Shown: in pieces, positions 54,704 through 64,000 of the stretch
Layout of the letters: every line of letters starts with the position of its first letter
Numbering within the stretch: position 1 is the first letter of the stretch
Source of the DNA: Prorocentrum cordatum
Lineage: Eukaryota; Sar; Dinophyceae; Prorocentrales; Prorocentraceae
Direction of reading: 5' to 3'
Assembly: GCA_963575745.1 (NCBI GenBank)
Contig: CAUYUJ010016909.1
Coordinates: 192,942 to 256,941, forward strand
Length of the DNA stretch: 64,000 bases
Notes under the pieces: generated by a model
Seen by the model: the letters and a program-made list of their open reading frames with translations, nothing else
Told to the model about the DNA's origin: nothing
Databases searched by the model: none
Translations under genes and position numbers: made by a program

Positions 54704-56645
54704 CGGGGGGACCAGAGGGGGCGGAGGAGGGCGCGCGGGCGGGGGGAGAGAGGCGGGGCGGCGCCTGCTGGCGGCCACGGCCGCGTGGAAGTCGGCCGCG
54801 ACCGCGGCAGACCCGAACGGCGCCGCGCGCCGAGCACGCGGGGCCGCACTCGCCGCTCTCTCTCTCTCTCCCTCCCCACTATTCGCGCAAGCCCTCTCCC
54901 TCCGCTCCTTCCCCCAAACCAAACTCCCAGGGACCTTGCCCTGGGCGATCCTGGACAGGTTTTGGGCCCCCGCCTTCTCGAGGCGGCCCGAGCAGACCTT
55001 GCCCAGGTCCCTCAAATGCTGGGTCGAATAAGACCCACAAGTCAAACACCACAGCACATTCGCAACGGGCCAAAACGCCAAGGCGTGGGAAGGGTCCACA
55101 AGCCGACTGCGAACACACACAGCAGCCGTCGGTCGATAGACCGCACCAGACCATTCCATAGGAGTACACTGCGAATTCAAAAACGATGTCAGGTCACGGG
55201 CGGTTGAAGAGCAACCGCATCTCTGGCACTGGGCGAAATCCCCCCACAGCATGGGGCAATTATGAGAGGACCTCACCGCCGCAGCACGAAGGAGCTGGCG
55301 GGCCGATCTCCGAGCCTTCTCCCTAGGGGGTCGGGGAGGGCGTCCGCCCTCACGCTCCAAAACATCTGACATCACAGCAAGCAAGTGATTCTGTACCTTC
55401 CGAGCTAACCCATCAGCGAACCTGACGGGAGCCGAGACAGCATATGGGACCTGAACCTGCTGGGCGAAGTGGCTCGCAACCGCATCGGCCACCGCATTCG
55501 CCAGCACGACGCCAGGGTTTAATCCAAGGCGCACGGCCTCCTCAACCTTGAGGTGACTCGGAATCTGAATGAGAACCACATCCCCGAGACGGTCCAGAGC
55601 GCTCTGGACACGCCACCAGAGATCAACATGAGTCTGAATTCGCTGCAAAAGGCCAGCCTTGATGCGAGCAAATCCCCTCGCAACATAGGCCGAATCCGCG
55701 ACGTATCCAAGACACGCCCGGGGGTGAGCTCCTTCCAAAAACGCAAGAAGGGCCCAAAGCTCCCCACGATTCACAGACTGCTTACCAGAGACCCCGCCTC
55801 CAGAGAGAAATTGAATGTCGGCATCCGACACTAGTGGGGGCAGGGTTAGAACATCATGGCCAAAAACCGCGACGCCCCATGACACCCGCCTGAGACGCTT
55901 GTCCTTCGTAAACTCCCCACCACTCGCATCCCCCGCGCCCCAGATGCGAGTTCCCCCCCGAGGCCCAGGAAACACACCAGCGGCACAGAGGATGGGGTCG
56001 TCGGGAGGCGGAGGGACGGACGTCCACCCACGGGGCACGAGACCGCGAAGCCAGAAACATGGGAGTTCGGCGGCCACAGAGGCGGCCTTACGCGCGAACC
56101 CATCGTCCACTTCCTGAAATTCACTGTTGCACGGGCATTCCCAGAAACGATGGACGTCCGTTTCAGGGGCCGAGTTGCAACGGGGACAGGTGAGCTCACA
56201 CTCTCCCCCAGAGGCCTGAATACGGCCCCTCGTCCAGACGGCCCCAGTGAAGACAGCCCTGAGCAAGCCAGCCTTCTGAGGCGACTTCCTACGCAAGGAC
56301 GCAAGGTGCCGCCAAGCAACCTTGAGGTCGACGCCTGATGCAAGACCCCCTCCATTGCGGAACTCGGCGGCAGCAGATCATAAACGTGCCTCAATGCTAC
56401 GGTCCACTTCCTTTTTAAAATCCGACGTCATATAAGCCTGGGAGCGAAGCTCATCGGGAACGGCGAAGACATCACCCCCAGGAGCAACCCAAGACCAAGG
56501 CCCATCGAGCTTCCATCCCAGAGCCGTCATGGTAGCGACCACAGCTGACACAGGTCCTTTTATATTGTGCCACCTGCGCTGGGGGCCCAAGCAATCGATC
56601 CTCTCGACCGTGGCAGACCAACAAGCACGCACGCGGTCCACTCCT
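54686..56645 (-). pseudogene. Element D ORF2, third part: RNase H and Cys-rich tail
   Basis: Sense resumes near 56645 after a frameshift (VDRVRACWSATVERIDCLGP), runs to an in-frame TGA at 56378-56380, and continues in the same frame through KAGLLRAVFTGAVWTRG to a Cys/His patch (CPRCNSAPETDVHRFWECPC). An RNase HI-like domain follows: GAGDASGG, NRGELWALLAF, YVADSAYVARG, PSHLK and LANAVADAVAS, so catalytic-type Asp, Glu, Asp and His are visible. The tail has two Cys clusters, QCQRCGC...C and WCLTCGSY...C, matching the tail of element B. The last 60 or so codons are Arg/Ala-rich and of doubtful meaning. Confidence 0.78.
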
Positions 56646-57473
56646 TTTTTCAGGCAACGCAGCGACGATCTGAAACCAGGACTCCAAAAGCTGAAACACC
56701 GTGGTGAAGGCAGGGTCCTTTTTCCGAACTTCCAAGGCCAGCAGGGTCGTGAGACACCGCCCCGCCTGGCCTCGAATTAAGCTGCTGGCTAGGGCCCGTC
56801 GCCATTGCTGGAGGACCGAGGGCGCGACCCCAAAGACCTTCCAGGCGTAAGAAGCCTGCGGCAAAGCCCCAGTGAGGATCAAACGCGCCCCGATCTTGCG
56901 AGGGGCCACAGCAGCTAACTTATGGATACGACACGCCCTACGAGTGGCTTGCCCGAGACGCTTCGAGTGGCGGGGCTTGGCGACAGAAACGCCACTGCCC
57001 CTTTCAATGCCCAGATCCGCCGCAACCGAGGCCACCTCGACCTGGATGCCTTTCGATCCTAGGCCAGCTTGGATAGCACCCGCCACCGAAAGCTCAGACG
57101 CCACGATAGTCGACTTGCTGGCAATCCTCAGCTGCTCATGTTCGCAGCCCGAGGCAAAAACAGCCCCAGCTTGGATTAATTCACGAATGACATCTCGCTT
57201 GAGACCTTCCGCACGCTGGGTGACGTCATCGATCCACGTACGGAGGGAAACAAGGGCACTGCTGGCACACGCACGTTCACAAATCTCGAACATTTGGCAT
57301 TTCGAGAAATCGGGAGCCCTACGAGCTCCAGCCACAAGCCCACCATGCGGAATGATAGGCGGAGCGAAAACCCCCTCGTCCCTCAAAAGCCGAGGCCCCA
57401 TGTGAAGAATACCCTCCAAGGCTAGGGGATGCGGGGGAAAATCAAGATGGATCGCATGGTCGACCACGCGATC
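56472..57473 (-). pseudogene. Element D ORF2, second part: RT catalytic core
   Basis: In the same frame as the part upstream, right after the in-frame TGA at 57474-57476. RT sense continues: PHGGLVAGARRAPDFSK (motif B region) and LRTWIDDVTQ (motif C, near 57225-57240). The thumb and a linker follow, with ARLILTGALPQASYAWKVFG and VLQQWRRALASSLIRGQAGR. Near 56645 protein-like sequence moves to another frame; the rest of this frame to 56472 is shadow. The TGA sits directly between RT motif A and the rest, so the copy cannot make a full RT without readthrough. Confidence 0.8.
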
Positions 57474-60236
57474 TCACCGGATAGTGTCATAGAACGCTTC
57501 CACATCCCACAACACTGAGGCAGAGCAATACTCAGGCAGGACTGAGGCAAGCGCAGCCTCGTCAGCATAACACCTGAGCAGAGCCTCTCGTAGAGCGCTG
57601 TTGCCTCGAACTGCGGCGTCCCAAGGGCCAGAGCGAGCCGCAGCCCGCACTTCCGCAGGGCGAGACCGCATGCGGCTCCACAAACGACCCAGCCAGGTAA
57701 GCAAGCCTATGGCGCGATCCTTGCGCACATCAGGTTTGCGAAGCAGAACAACGATAGCGGTGAGCCACTGCCAAGGCCAAGCAACCTTGGCCTCGATCAA
57801 GTGAAACAGATCGAGCAGCGCACGGCGGCCAGACTCAGGCAGCCACCAGACGTCACGCTGGCCGACCGACTCGATGCCGCGCGCCTTGCGAGGCGGCACA
57901 GCGCGAAGCGCCTCCTCCAGCTGCTCCAGAGTGAGGGGCTCCAGCTCGTCCTGAAGCGCCAGCCTCCGAGCCCGCTGCAGCACGCGGAGCGCCTGGTCGT
58001 CGACGACGTCGGATGGCGTCCATATCGCACTCCACAGCGCCGCATTGGCCTCCATCACATAAGCCGCATCAAAAGAAGTGTCGCCGTGCACTCTGACCTC
58101 GCTGACCTCGGCCGTGGGGTCCCGTACAAACCGATGCAGAGCGCCACATCCCAGAACAGCCTGCTGCTGGACCCAATCGCGAAAAGCGTGGTGACGCTGC
58201 CGAGCGACAGCGCGCTGGGCCTGGTCCGAGGCCCTGCGCGCCCCAGCAGCGAAAGCCGCCAACGACTCCGAGGTCGCCCCATCCAAAGTTCGCAGACCAC
58301 GAAGCCATCCATCACGACGACGGGCAGGCAGGGGAACGATCTGCGTAGACGGGATGGAGCCAGCCAGCTGCGTAAGCTGGTCGCGAAGATGCCGTGCCCG
58401 AGGGAGATTGCGCTTGTCCCCCTTCTGGCCCACCAACTCATCCAACAGGTTAGCCACAGAGGCCCACCAGCGAGCGCTAGGATCAGCGACAGCAGGGTAA
58501 GGCTTGCTCCCAGCATACACTCCCAACTGAGGGCCTCGCAAGGAATCACGACCACGGTACCGCCTCCTCGCCAAGGGGTCCACCTTATACAACTCAAGAT
58601 AATACAACTCCATGGTTGAGACCCAAGACGCGAAAACATCCCCAAGGTCATGAGCTTCCTCCTCGGCCGCCTGAAACGCCAAAGACTGCTGAACAAAATC
58701 AGGAACGGGTCGACGCGAAACTGAGGGCGCCACCTGCTGCCACAACAGATCCTTCGCCTCCGACGACCACTCCGACTGAATCGAGGCATACGTGTCCACT
58801 TCCGAATCAGAGACGGCCACCTGCACATCATCATCATCATCAGGGACGTCCGTGTCCTCACCGTCCGTGAAAACCCCGTCCTCCTCCTCGTCAAAAAGGG
58901 CATAATGCAGCGGGGGCGGGCTCTTGATGACCAGCTTGCGCCTCGGCCCCCAAGACGGTGGAGCGGGCATGACACCCAAGGGTTGAACCTCTCGATCCGC
59001 CTGCTGCTCCGCTTTCTTCCGCGAGCGCTTGCTATCAGGATCAGCACACAGCTTAGGCCGAGCAGGGTGTGGGAAAGCTCGCGGCAACCTCATGAGCCAC
59101 GCTCTGGCACGGCAGGCGTCGAAGTTGAGGCTGAGCTGAAGCCCATAATGGGCCTTGCCCGCCCCCTCCACCGCCTGAAAGTCCGCCAAGAGAGACTCGA
59201 CCCACGGCATTGCATGCGGAGAAGCCACGATATAATCCAACATGCGCCCTGAGCCCAACGTGCACGTGTACTCGGTGTTGGACGGAACGATCACACTGCC
59301 ATTCACAAGATCCAACCAACCCGTACCTGCTAACTCTTTCGGGGTCATATTCCAATCACCGATGGCGAGCCACGGCCCCTGAACCGTCGAGACCAAAGTG
59401 CCCACGTTAGCGAGCTTGGAAGCGTTAGCCTTCGGCCCGATCGAAGAGGTCATGTACACGCCAACGATCAACAAGAACTGGCCCTGGGCCCGTAGCTGCA
59501 TAGCCACCATATCACGAAAGTCGATGCCTGGCAGGGCCTCTGGACGCCGATCCAGATCACGAAGCCCGACCTGGTCCGATGGCGACGACGCCAAATGCCG
59601 CATCGACTGAACCTTGTACTTCTTCAAAGCGCCCATGGTGATGCCACCTGCTCGAGACTTACCATTCTGCTCGTAAGCGGCAGACAACATGCCGATGTAA
59701 CCTGCCTTGCGCCAATCATGCAACAACTCGTACGATCCAGCCTCAGGAACATGAGTCTCAGGAAACACGAGGATATCAGCGGCACGACCTCGACGCACAG
59801 ATCGCGCAGCAGGTCCCCATCCACCCAAGTTCCGCATGTACAGCGCACGGCGGGTCACGACTGCATCGGATCCGACCTGGCCCCCGAGAAGGCGCTCCCC
59901 CCCTTTAACCCCTTGGAGACCGCTCGGAGAGCGGCGGGGGGGGCCTGCGGTTGCCAGGTCTGTACACGAACTGGAAGTCCCAGACGACGAAGCCACCACT
60001 GCCGCGGGGCCACCGAGAACGCACGCCTCCCCCCCTTCAGCGGTCCCCACAGTCGACACCGTCGACTGCGGACAGGGCTCACGCCCACGCGCTGCAACGA
60101 AAGGGGGTGAGGGGGTCCCAGTGGCCAGAGCATCCGCAGCAGCGCCAGCACTTGTAGGGGCCGATCTCGCACTCGTAGCTGGCGGGCATGCCCCTCGACC
60201 ATCAGGCCCGCCGCGATCGAGGGGATCCGAGCGGCT
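57474..60236 (-). pseudogene. Element D ORF2, first part: EEP endonuclease and RT fingers
   Basis: Open in the +1 frame relative to ORF1 from 60236, with a linker of about 130 codons rich in Gly/Ala/Pro. The EEP endonuclease starts near ATG 59837 (MRNLGGWGP), with FPETHV, IGDWNMTP, RMLDYIVAS and KAHYGLQ (His where SDH is usual). A long acidic linker follows (DDDDDVQVAVSDSEVDTY). The N-terminal RT region has PRKARGIESVGQRDVWW, VVLLRKPDVRKDRAIGLL and motif A VLWDVEAFYDTI, then TGA at 57474. The first ATG is far from the start of ORF1, so ORF2 could use a frameshift from ORF1 or initiate at 59837. Confidence 0.8.
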
Positions 60237-60240
60237 AAAG
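60234..60240 (-). promoter_or_regulatory. Candidate +1 frameshift site CTT-TAG-C (element D)
   Basis: ORF1 ends AGC CTT TAG with C following. Skipping one T gives AGC in the ORF2 frame. Layout and terminal PSL residues match element B although the surrounding sequences are diverged. Confidence 0.5.
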
Positions 60241-60960
60241 GCTCGGCGGCCCAGCCGTAGCCGCCGCCGAGCGCGCCGTCGCCAGCAGCGCCTCCGCGTC
60301 CGCCTTGAGCTTGCTCTCGAGAGCCGCCAGGCGCGCCGCCTCCACAGCGTCGGGCTCGCCCCCGTCGCCCGCAGAGCCGCCTGCAGCCGAGCTGGCGGCC
60401 GCGCCCGAGCCCGCCTGGTTGGCCGAGGCCGCCGTAGGCGCAGGACCAGCGCCCGTCGCCTCCGCCGCCTGAGGTGGCCCAGGCGAATGCTCCCTGCGCC
60501 GATTGGCGACCTTCTCGCGCATCGCCGACAGGTTGTCGCGATGCTCCTTGAGCTTCTCGTGAGCCTCACCGAACGTGGCTCGCAAGGTGTGCATCAGCGC
60601 ATCCATGACAGCCTTTTTCCGACGATCCAGCTCTTCCATATCCTTCTGCTCGATGAGACCGTCCTCATTGTCGAACTCAGCACCAAGAGAGATGGAGAAC
60701 AGCGAGTCGTCCACCGACTGCGCCGACAACAGCGCCGACAAATCGATGGTGTTGCTCGCCTGACCGCCACCGCCCGCAGCCGTCGGCACCATGGAGCGAA
60801 AAAGAGTGGCCCTCTCCGCCTCAGCCTGTGCCAACGTCTGCGCAGCATCCTGGAGCGTCGTCTTACACTTCTCCAATTCCCTGGACAACTTCAACTGATG
60901 AGATTGGGCCTTGTCGAAAGCCGACTGAGCCCGTTGCACCTTAGACGCCGCCGCCGTCAC
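60235..60960 (-). CDS. Element D ORF1, second part: coiled coil
   Basis: 241 codons from the GTG of VTAAASK to TAG at 60235. Heptad-rich sequence (VQRAQSAFDKAQSHQLKLSR, then ELEKCKTTLQDAAQTLAQAE) predicts a coiled coil over about residues 5-55, with a second helical region at about 110-165 (EELDRRKKAVMDALMHTLRA). Ends PPSL on CTT-TAG-C. Together with the first part it gives an ORF1 of about 400 residues, similar in plan to ORF1 of element B. Confidence 0.72.
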   Translation of the reverse strand: MTAAASKVQRAQSAFDKAQSHQLKLSRELEKCKTTLQDAAQTLAQAEAERATLFRSMVPTAAGGGGQASNTIDLSALLSAQSVDDSLFSISLGAEFDNEDGLIEQKDMEELDRRKKAVMDALMHTLRATFGEAHEKLKEHRDNLSAMREKVANRRREHSPGPPQAAEATGAGPAPTAASANQAGSGAAASSAAGGSAGDGGEPDAVEAARLAALESKLKADAEALLATARSAAATAGPPSL

Positions 60961-61256
60961 CTGCTGCGTGATCGTAAAAAAAATAAAAAAGAATAAAAAA
61001 AAAAAAGAGAAAAAAAAACATACAATAAATAAAAAAAAAAAAATATATTAAAAAAAAACAAAATAAATAAGAAAATAAAAAAAAAATAAAAAAAAATAAA
61101 AAAAGAAAAAAAAAAAAAAAACAAATAAATGAAAAAAAAAAAAAAAAAAAAAAAAAAAAGCACCGCCGTGTCAGGGACTTGCCAGCACCCGCGTAGCCAC
61201 AGCCAATTCGTGCAAACAGCACAAGCATAAAAAACAAACAACAAAAAACAACAATC
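60961..61256 (-). other. T-rich interruption in ORF1, intron-like
   Basis: 296 bp that break the ORF1 frame of element D. On the sense strand it starts GATTGTTGTT after CTG and ends ...ACGATCACGCAGCAG before GTG. About 190 nt (60971-61159) are nearly pure T with some A, just upstream of the AG. Only a GA...AG excision restores the frame (CTG joined to GTG, or to CAG GTG); a GT donor at 61252 does not. GA donors are known in dinoflagellates. A nested short retroposon with a T/A tail is the alternative. Confidence 0.55.
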
Positions 61257-61733
61257 CAGCAGCGCCTGGGCCGCCTTCGCCTGCTCGGTGCCGCCGCGCT
61301 CCTTGATGACCGCCTCCAGCTGCGCCTCCAAAGCGCCCAGGTCCTTCCCCTTGCCCTTGCCCTTGCCAGGTTTGGGCCCGCCACCGCCCTCGTCGGCCTC
61401 GGGCGGCGGAAGGTTGCTGAAGGGCGCCCCGCAGAGGCAAGTATTCTTATACATCGCCAACTTACTCGTCCAGGCCCAGCGCGGACACGCCGAGCACTTC
61501 ACCTTGGTGTCCTGAGCCTGGGGAGACTCACGCTGGTGCCGCACAGCCCCAGGCAGGGGCGGCGGCGGCGGCACGTACCACGGCTGAGGCACATGCCATG
61601 GCGCCCACCCGATGCCGCTCCCCCGCGGCGCGGCCTGCTGAGGCCCAGGACGGAGCGGGAGCGGCGGCCATGGGTCCCCAGGCTGCACCTCCTGCTGCTT
61701 CTTCGCGATGCGAGAGCGCTTGCTCTTACCCAT
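61257..61733 (-). CDS. Element D ORF1, first part: Cys cluster
   Basis: 159 codons from ATG 61733 (MGKSKRSRIAKKQQ). A basic start is followed by a Pro/Trp-rich stretch (WAPWHVPQPWYVPPPPPLPG, residues 43-62) and a Cys cluster with C80, C83, C99 and C101 around WAW (residues 86-88), comparable to the cluster in ORF1 of element B. A Gly/Lys run (GKGKGKGK) and a helical segment end at 61257. The sequence then enters the T-rich interruption. Confidence 0.72.
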
Positions 61734-61872
61734 CGTTTTTTCTACCGACTATTTGTGATCTGGATCCCGTCTCGAGGACTGTCGATCCCAGCCGAAATCG
61801 CGTGGAGATTGTCGGGGGCCACAAAAGCCCGTGGTGCGCCTCAGCACCTCGGGCGGTCGGGGCCCAAACGGC

Positions 61873-62170
61873 TGGAGGAGGAGGAGGAGGAGGAGGAGGA
61901 GGAGGAGGGAGGAGGAGGAGGAGGAGGAGGAGGAGGAGGAGGAGAGGAGTAGAAGGGAGGAGGGAGGGCGAGGAGGAGTAGAGAGGGAGGAATTGGAGGT
62001 AGAGGAATTGGAGGAGGAGGAGGAAGAGGAGGGGGAGGAGGGAGGAGGAGGGAGGAGGAGGGAGGAGGGGAGGAGAGGAGAGGAGAGGAGAGGAGAGGAG
62101 AGGAGAGGAGAGGAGGAGAGGAGGAGGAGGAGGAGGAGGAGGAGGAGGAGGAGGAGGAGGAGGAGGAGGC
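61873..62170. repeat. (GGA)n array with GGAGA pentamers, 5' side of element D
   Basis: GGA triplets on the plus strand; at about 62068-62115 the unit becomes the pentamer GGAGA. Long Ser/Pro or Glu frames here are artefacts. Confidence 0.95.
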
Positions 62171-62207
62171 GAGGGGCTTAGGATTTCGCCGCCGATCCTG
62201 GTCGCAC

Positions 62208-62335
62208 CGGCCCCAGATGTGGTCCAGCTGCTGCGCCCAGGACCACAGCCTGCGGCCCGCCCGCGGCGCCGCGCCCGCGACGCGGAGCGCCAGCAGCGCG
62301 AGCAGCGGCGGAAGGCCCACGCGAGCAGCCGCCAT
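62208..62335 (-). CDS. Probable first exon with signal peptide
   Basis: ATG 62335 starts MAAARVGLPPLLALLALRVA followed by GAAPRAGRR, a clear hydrophobic signal peptide with a likely cleavage after AGA. The exon continues RLWSWAQQLDHIWGR and meets a possible GT donor (GTGCG) at 62206-62207. Beyond that the frame runs into GGA-array sequence, so an intron is likely. A diverged DinoSL relic lies 102 nt upstream of the ATG. The remaining exons would be further downstream on the minus strand, beyond element D, and were not identified. The product would be secreted or membrane-inserted; function unknown. Confidence 0.45.
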
Positions 62336-62436
62336 CAGCTCGGGGCGGGGAGGCTCGGCCGGAACAACGCCCTGCCCGCGCGAGCGAGCCAGCTCGTTAC
62401 TGGAGGCCAGGCGGGACACTCGAGGCGGCCACAGCG

Positions 62437-62458
62437 CTTGAGCCAAACCGGCAACGGA
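62437..62458 (-). other. Diverged DinoSL relic
   Basis: The minus strand matches DinoSL at 18 of 21 positions after the variable first base: CCGTTGCC, then GGTTTGGCTCAAG. The changes are at three scattered positions. The position upstream of a minus-strand signal-peptide exon supports an old trans-splicing relic. Confidence 0.65.
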
Positions 62459-62539
62459 ACGGAGTAGCTTCTTCTCGTAACAAGGGCACGCTGCAAGGAG
62501 TCGCTGTTGCGGGGACACGCGCCCGCGGCATGTCCTGCT

Positions 62540-62790
62540 GCTCGGCACGGTCATGTCAGTATGTGTCTGCGCCTGTCTCACTATGCCGATGTCCCCTGTC
62601 TCCATCTCTGTCTCCGGATTCGTCTCCGGCTGCGGTCCCTGTCTCGGCAGAGGTCTCTATATCCGTCTCGGTCTCTGTCCGCCTGTCTCTGTCTATGTCT
62701 GCCCGACTCTGTCCGCCAATTCGCCTCCGACTGCGTATACCTGTACCTGTGCCTGTCTCTGCTTGTGTCTGCGTCTGCCTGCATGGCCCT
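62540..62790. repeat. Degenerate (TGTCTC)n minisatellite
   Basis: Words of the type TGTCTCTGTCTCC and TGCGTCTG recur on the plus strand. Frames give Ser/Val/Leu-rich products only. Confidence 0.75.
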
Positions 62791-62852
62791 GGGCACGCCT
62801 AGAGTGGAACAAACGCTCAGCAGAGCAAATGGCCGAGGTCACGACCGGCTCT

Positions 62853-63338
62853 CTAACCCTGTGCTCGTGATAACCGTACCATGGGGATAATCAGATTCGG
62901 GGTCCTGGGAGGATCGTGTTTTTTCCCGGAGATATCGATGTTGAAATGTGTGGATGGGTCTTGAATGACCTCCCAAGCTGATCTGGAGAAGCCTTCCCCA
63001 GGAGCTTGAAGGAGTTGGTTGAGCACGAATCCTGAAAAACACTCAGGGGGTAAGGGGGGATGCTGTATTACCGCGGGCATGCGGTTAACCAAACCAGCCA
63101 GGCCCATTGGCGAAACATGCGTAAGCTCTGTCACACCCGCAGGCGGGAGGGGAGCCGCAACGAGGACGCCCTGGACGATCACCCCCCCTCTACCGCACCT
63201 GACCAGGGCCCCCACCCACTCTGACTGAACAGCCTGCGCTTCGTGTCGTGAGGTGTGCTTTGCTCGAGTGGGGTAACAAAATCGGTGCAGCAAGTTACGG
63301 TATTGTGTGTGGGACTGTGGGTGCGATTGTGTGTACAT
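62853..63338 (-). CDS. Possible coding segment, unrecognised
   Basis: A minus frame of 161 codons. The first 30 codons overlap the GT-rich tract and are probably not real. From about codon 30 the composition is natural (for example GVTELTHVSPMGLAGLVNRM and SAWEVIQDPSTHFNIDISGK). No domain is recognised. It lies upstream, in minus-strand terms, of the diverged SL relic and could be an exon of another gene or a repeat-derived fragment. Confidence 0.25.
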   Translation of the reverse strand: MYTQSHPQSHTQYRNLLHRFCYPTRAKHTSRHEAQAVQSEWVGALVRCGRGGVIVQGVLVAAPLPPAGVTELTHVSPMGLAGLVNRMPAVIQHPPLPPECFSGFVLNQLLQAPGEGFSRSAWEVIQDPSTHFNIDISGKKHDPPRTPNLIIPMVRLSRAQG

Positions 63339-63700
63339 GTGTGTGTGTGTGTCTGTCTGTTTGCTTGATCGTTTGTTCGCTTGCTGGCTTGTTTGTTTGT
63401 TTTTGTTTGTGTGCGTGTGGGTGTGTGGGTGTGGGTGTGTGCGTGTGTGCGTGTGTGCGTGTGTATGTGTGTGGGTGTGCGTAGGTGCGTATGTGCGTGC
63501 GTGCGTGCGTGCGTGCGTGCGTGTGTGCGTGTGTGTGTGTGGTGTGGTGTGGTGTGGTGTGGTGTGGTGTGGTGTGTTGTGTTGTGTTGTGTTGTGTTGT
63601 GTTGTAGTGCGGTGTGCTGTGTTGTGGTGTGGTGTGTTGTCTTGTGGTGTGTTGTGGTGTGGTGTGCATGTGTGTGCTTGTGTGTGTCTCTCTCTTTCCC
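63320..63700. repeat. (GT)n, (GGTGT)n and (GTTGT)n tracts
   Basis: TG dinucleotides (63320-63540) with GTGC variants, then GGTGT pentamers (63541-63572), then GTTGT pentamers (63573-63605) and mixed repeats. Likely Z-DNA-prone. Cys/Val or His/Thr frames here are artefacts. Confidence 0.93.
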
Positions 63701-64000
63701 CCTCTCTCTCTGCCTTTCATCGGACAGCTTGGGGTGTTCGTCACCTGTCTCGACGACGTGCTCTGGTTTCTGACCCCGCGCGAACCTTTCAATACTTGAG
63801 GATCTCTCTCGGAAAGTGCCTGGACGCTGCCGACCCCATTTGGTTGCGTGATTATAGGTCCTTAACCAACAACATGACTGCCCATGTTGGACATACATTG
63901 ACAGCTTTCTGTTGCGATTCGGTAGATCATGCGCCACGTCTACATCGCAAAGCGGGGCGGGACTGGGAGGCTGGCACGGGGCAGATGCCACTCCTTCACA
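63701..64000. other. Unique end of window, no gene seen
   Basis: About 300 bp after a short CT patch. No domain or element end was recognised. Confidence 0.5.

Larger units (their letters stand above)
54560..61870 (-). mobile_element. Degenerate LINE retrotransposon D, same plan as B
   Basis: Minus-strand non-LTR element: ORF1 (61733-60235, interrupted), ORF2 with EEP, RT, RNase H and Cys tail (60236 to about 54.7 kb). It shares with element B the Cys cluster of ORF1, the PSL end of ORF1 on CTT-TAR-C, a +1-frame ORF2 and the CGSY Cys tail, but the proteins are well diverged. Lesions: T-rich interruption 60961-61256, in-frame TGA at 57474-57476, frameshift near 56645, in-frame TGA at 56378-56380. 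No DinoSL was found upstream. The outer limits given are approximate. Confidence 0.82.

Noticed and set aside
61795-61815. Weak leader-like word (CGATTTCGGCT) upstream of ORF1 of element D
   Set aside because: Only a 9-of-11 match without the flanking parts of DinoSL.
63295-63799. His/Thr and Cys/Val frames in the GT tract
   Set aside because: Microsatellite artefact.

Overview
The window looks like nuclear DNA of a dinoflagellate, probably a GC-rich Prorocentrum-like species (the genus is a guess). The diagnostic evidence is two full 22-nt copies of the dinoflagellate trans-splicing leader (DinoSL, CCGTAGCC...GGCTCAAG) on the minus strand at 24167-24188 and 33574-33595, plus a diverged copy (18 of 21 matches) at 62437-62458. 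These are not SL RNA genes. They are relics left when a trans-spliced mRNA was reverse transcribed and reinserted.

All recognisable coding capacity is on the minus strand, and most of it is retrotransposon. Element A (about 13.06-17.78 kb) is a LINE-like endonuclease/reverse transcriptase ORF with C2H2-type fingers, overlapped downstream by a second 212-aa ORF in the +1 frame. Element B (about 27.51-33.60 kb) is an almost complete two-ORF LINE: ORF1 has a Cys cluster and coiled coil; ORF2 has EEP endonuclease, RT, RNase H and a Cys tail. Its 5' end is a full DinoSL and its only obvious lesion is one frameshift in RT. Element D (about 54.6-61.8 kb) is a diverged relative with the same plan, broken by a T-rich intron-like interruption, two in-frame stops and a frameshift. 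In both B and D, ORF1 ends on CTT-TAR-C and ORF2 continues in the +1 frame, which suggests programmed +1 frameshifting at a shifty stop.

Other genes are few: an intronless, SL-tagged retrogene of 298 codons (23.2-24.2 kb), a probable first exon with a signal peptide beside the diverged SL relic (62.2-62.5 kb), a decayed stretch with the look of a multi-pass membrane protein (19.6-20.9 kb), and scattered minus-strand peptide islands at 4.3-11.1 kb that may be exons or decayed elements.

The rest is repeats: large (GGA/TCC)n arrays, some with a higher-order unit of about 350-390 bp, kilobase (CT)n and (GA)n tracts, (GAT)n, (GAC)n and (GT)n tracts, several MITE-like families with terminal inverted repeats, a satellite-like unit of about 265-271 bp, and perfect or near-perfect hairpins. 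Each of the four retro-copied units is bracketed on both sides by (GGA/TCC)n arrays in the same orientation, as if it had been inserted into such an array. No rRNA, tRNA or CRISPR was recognised.
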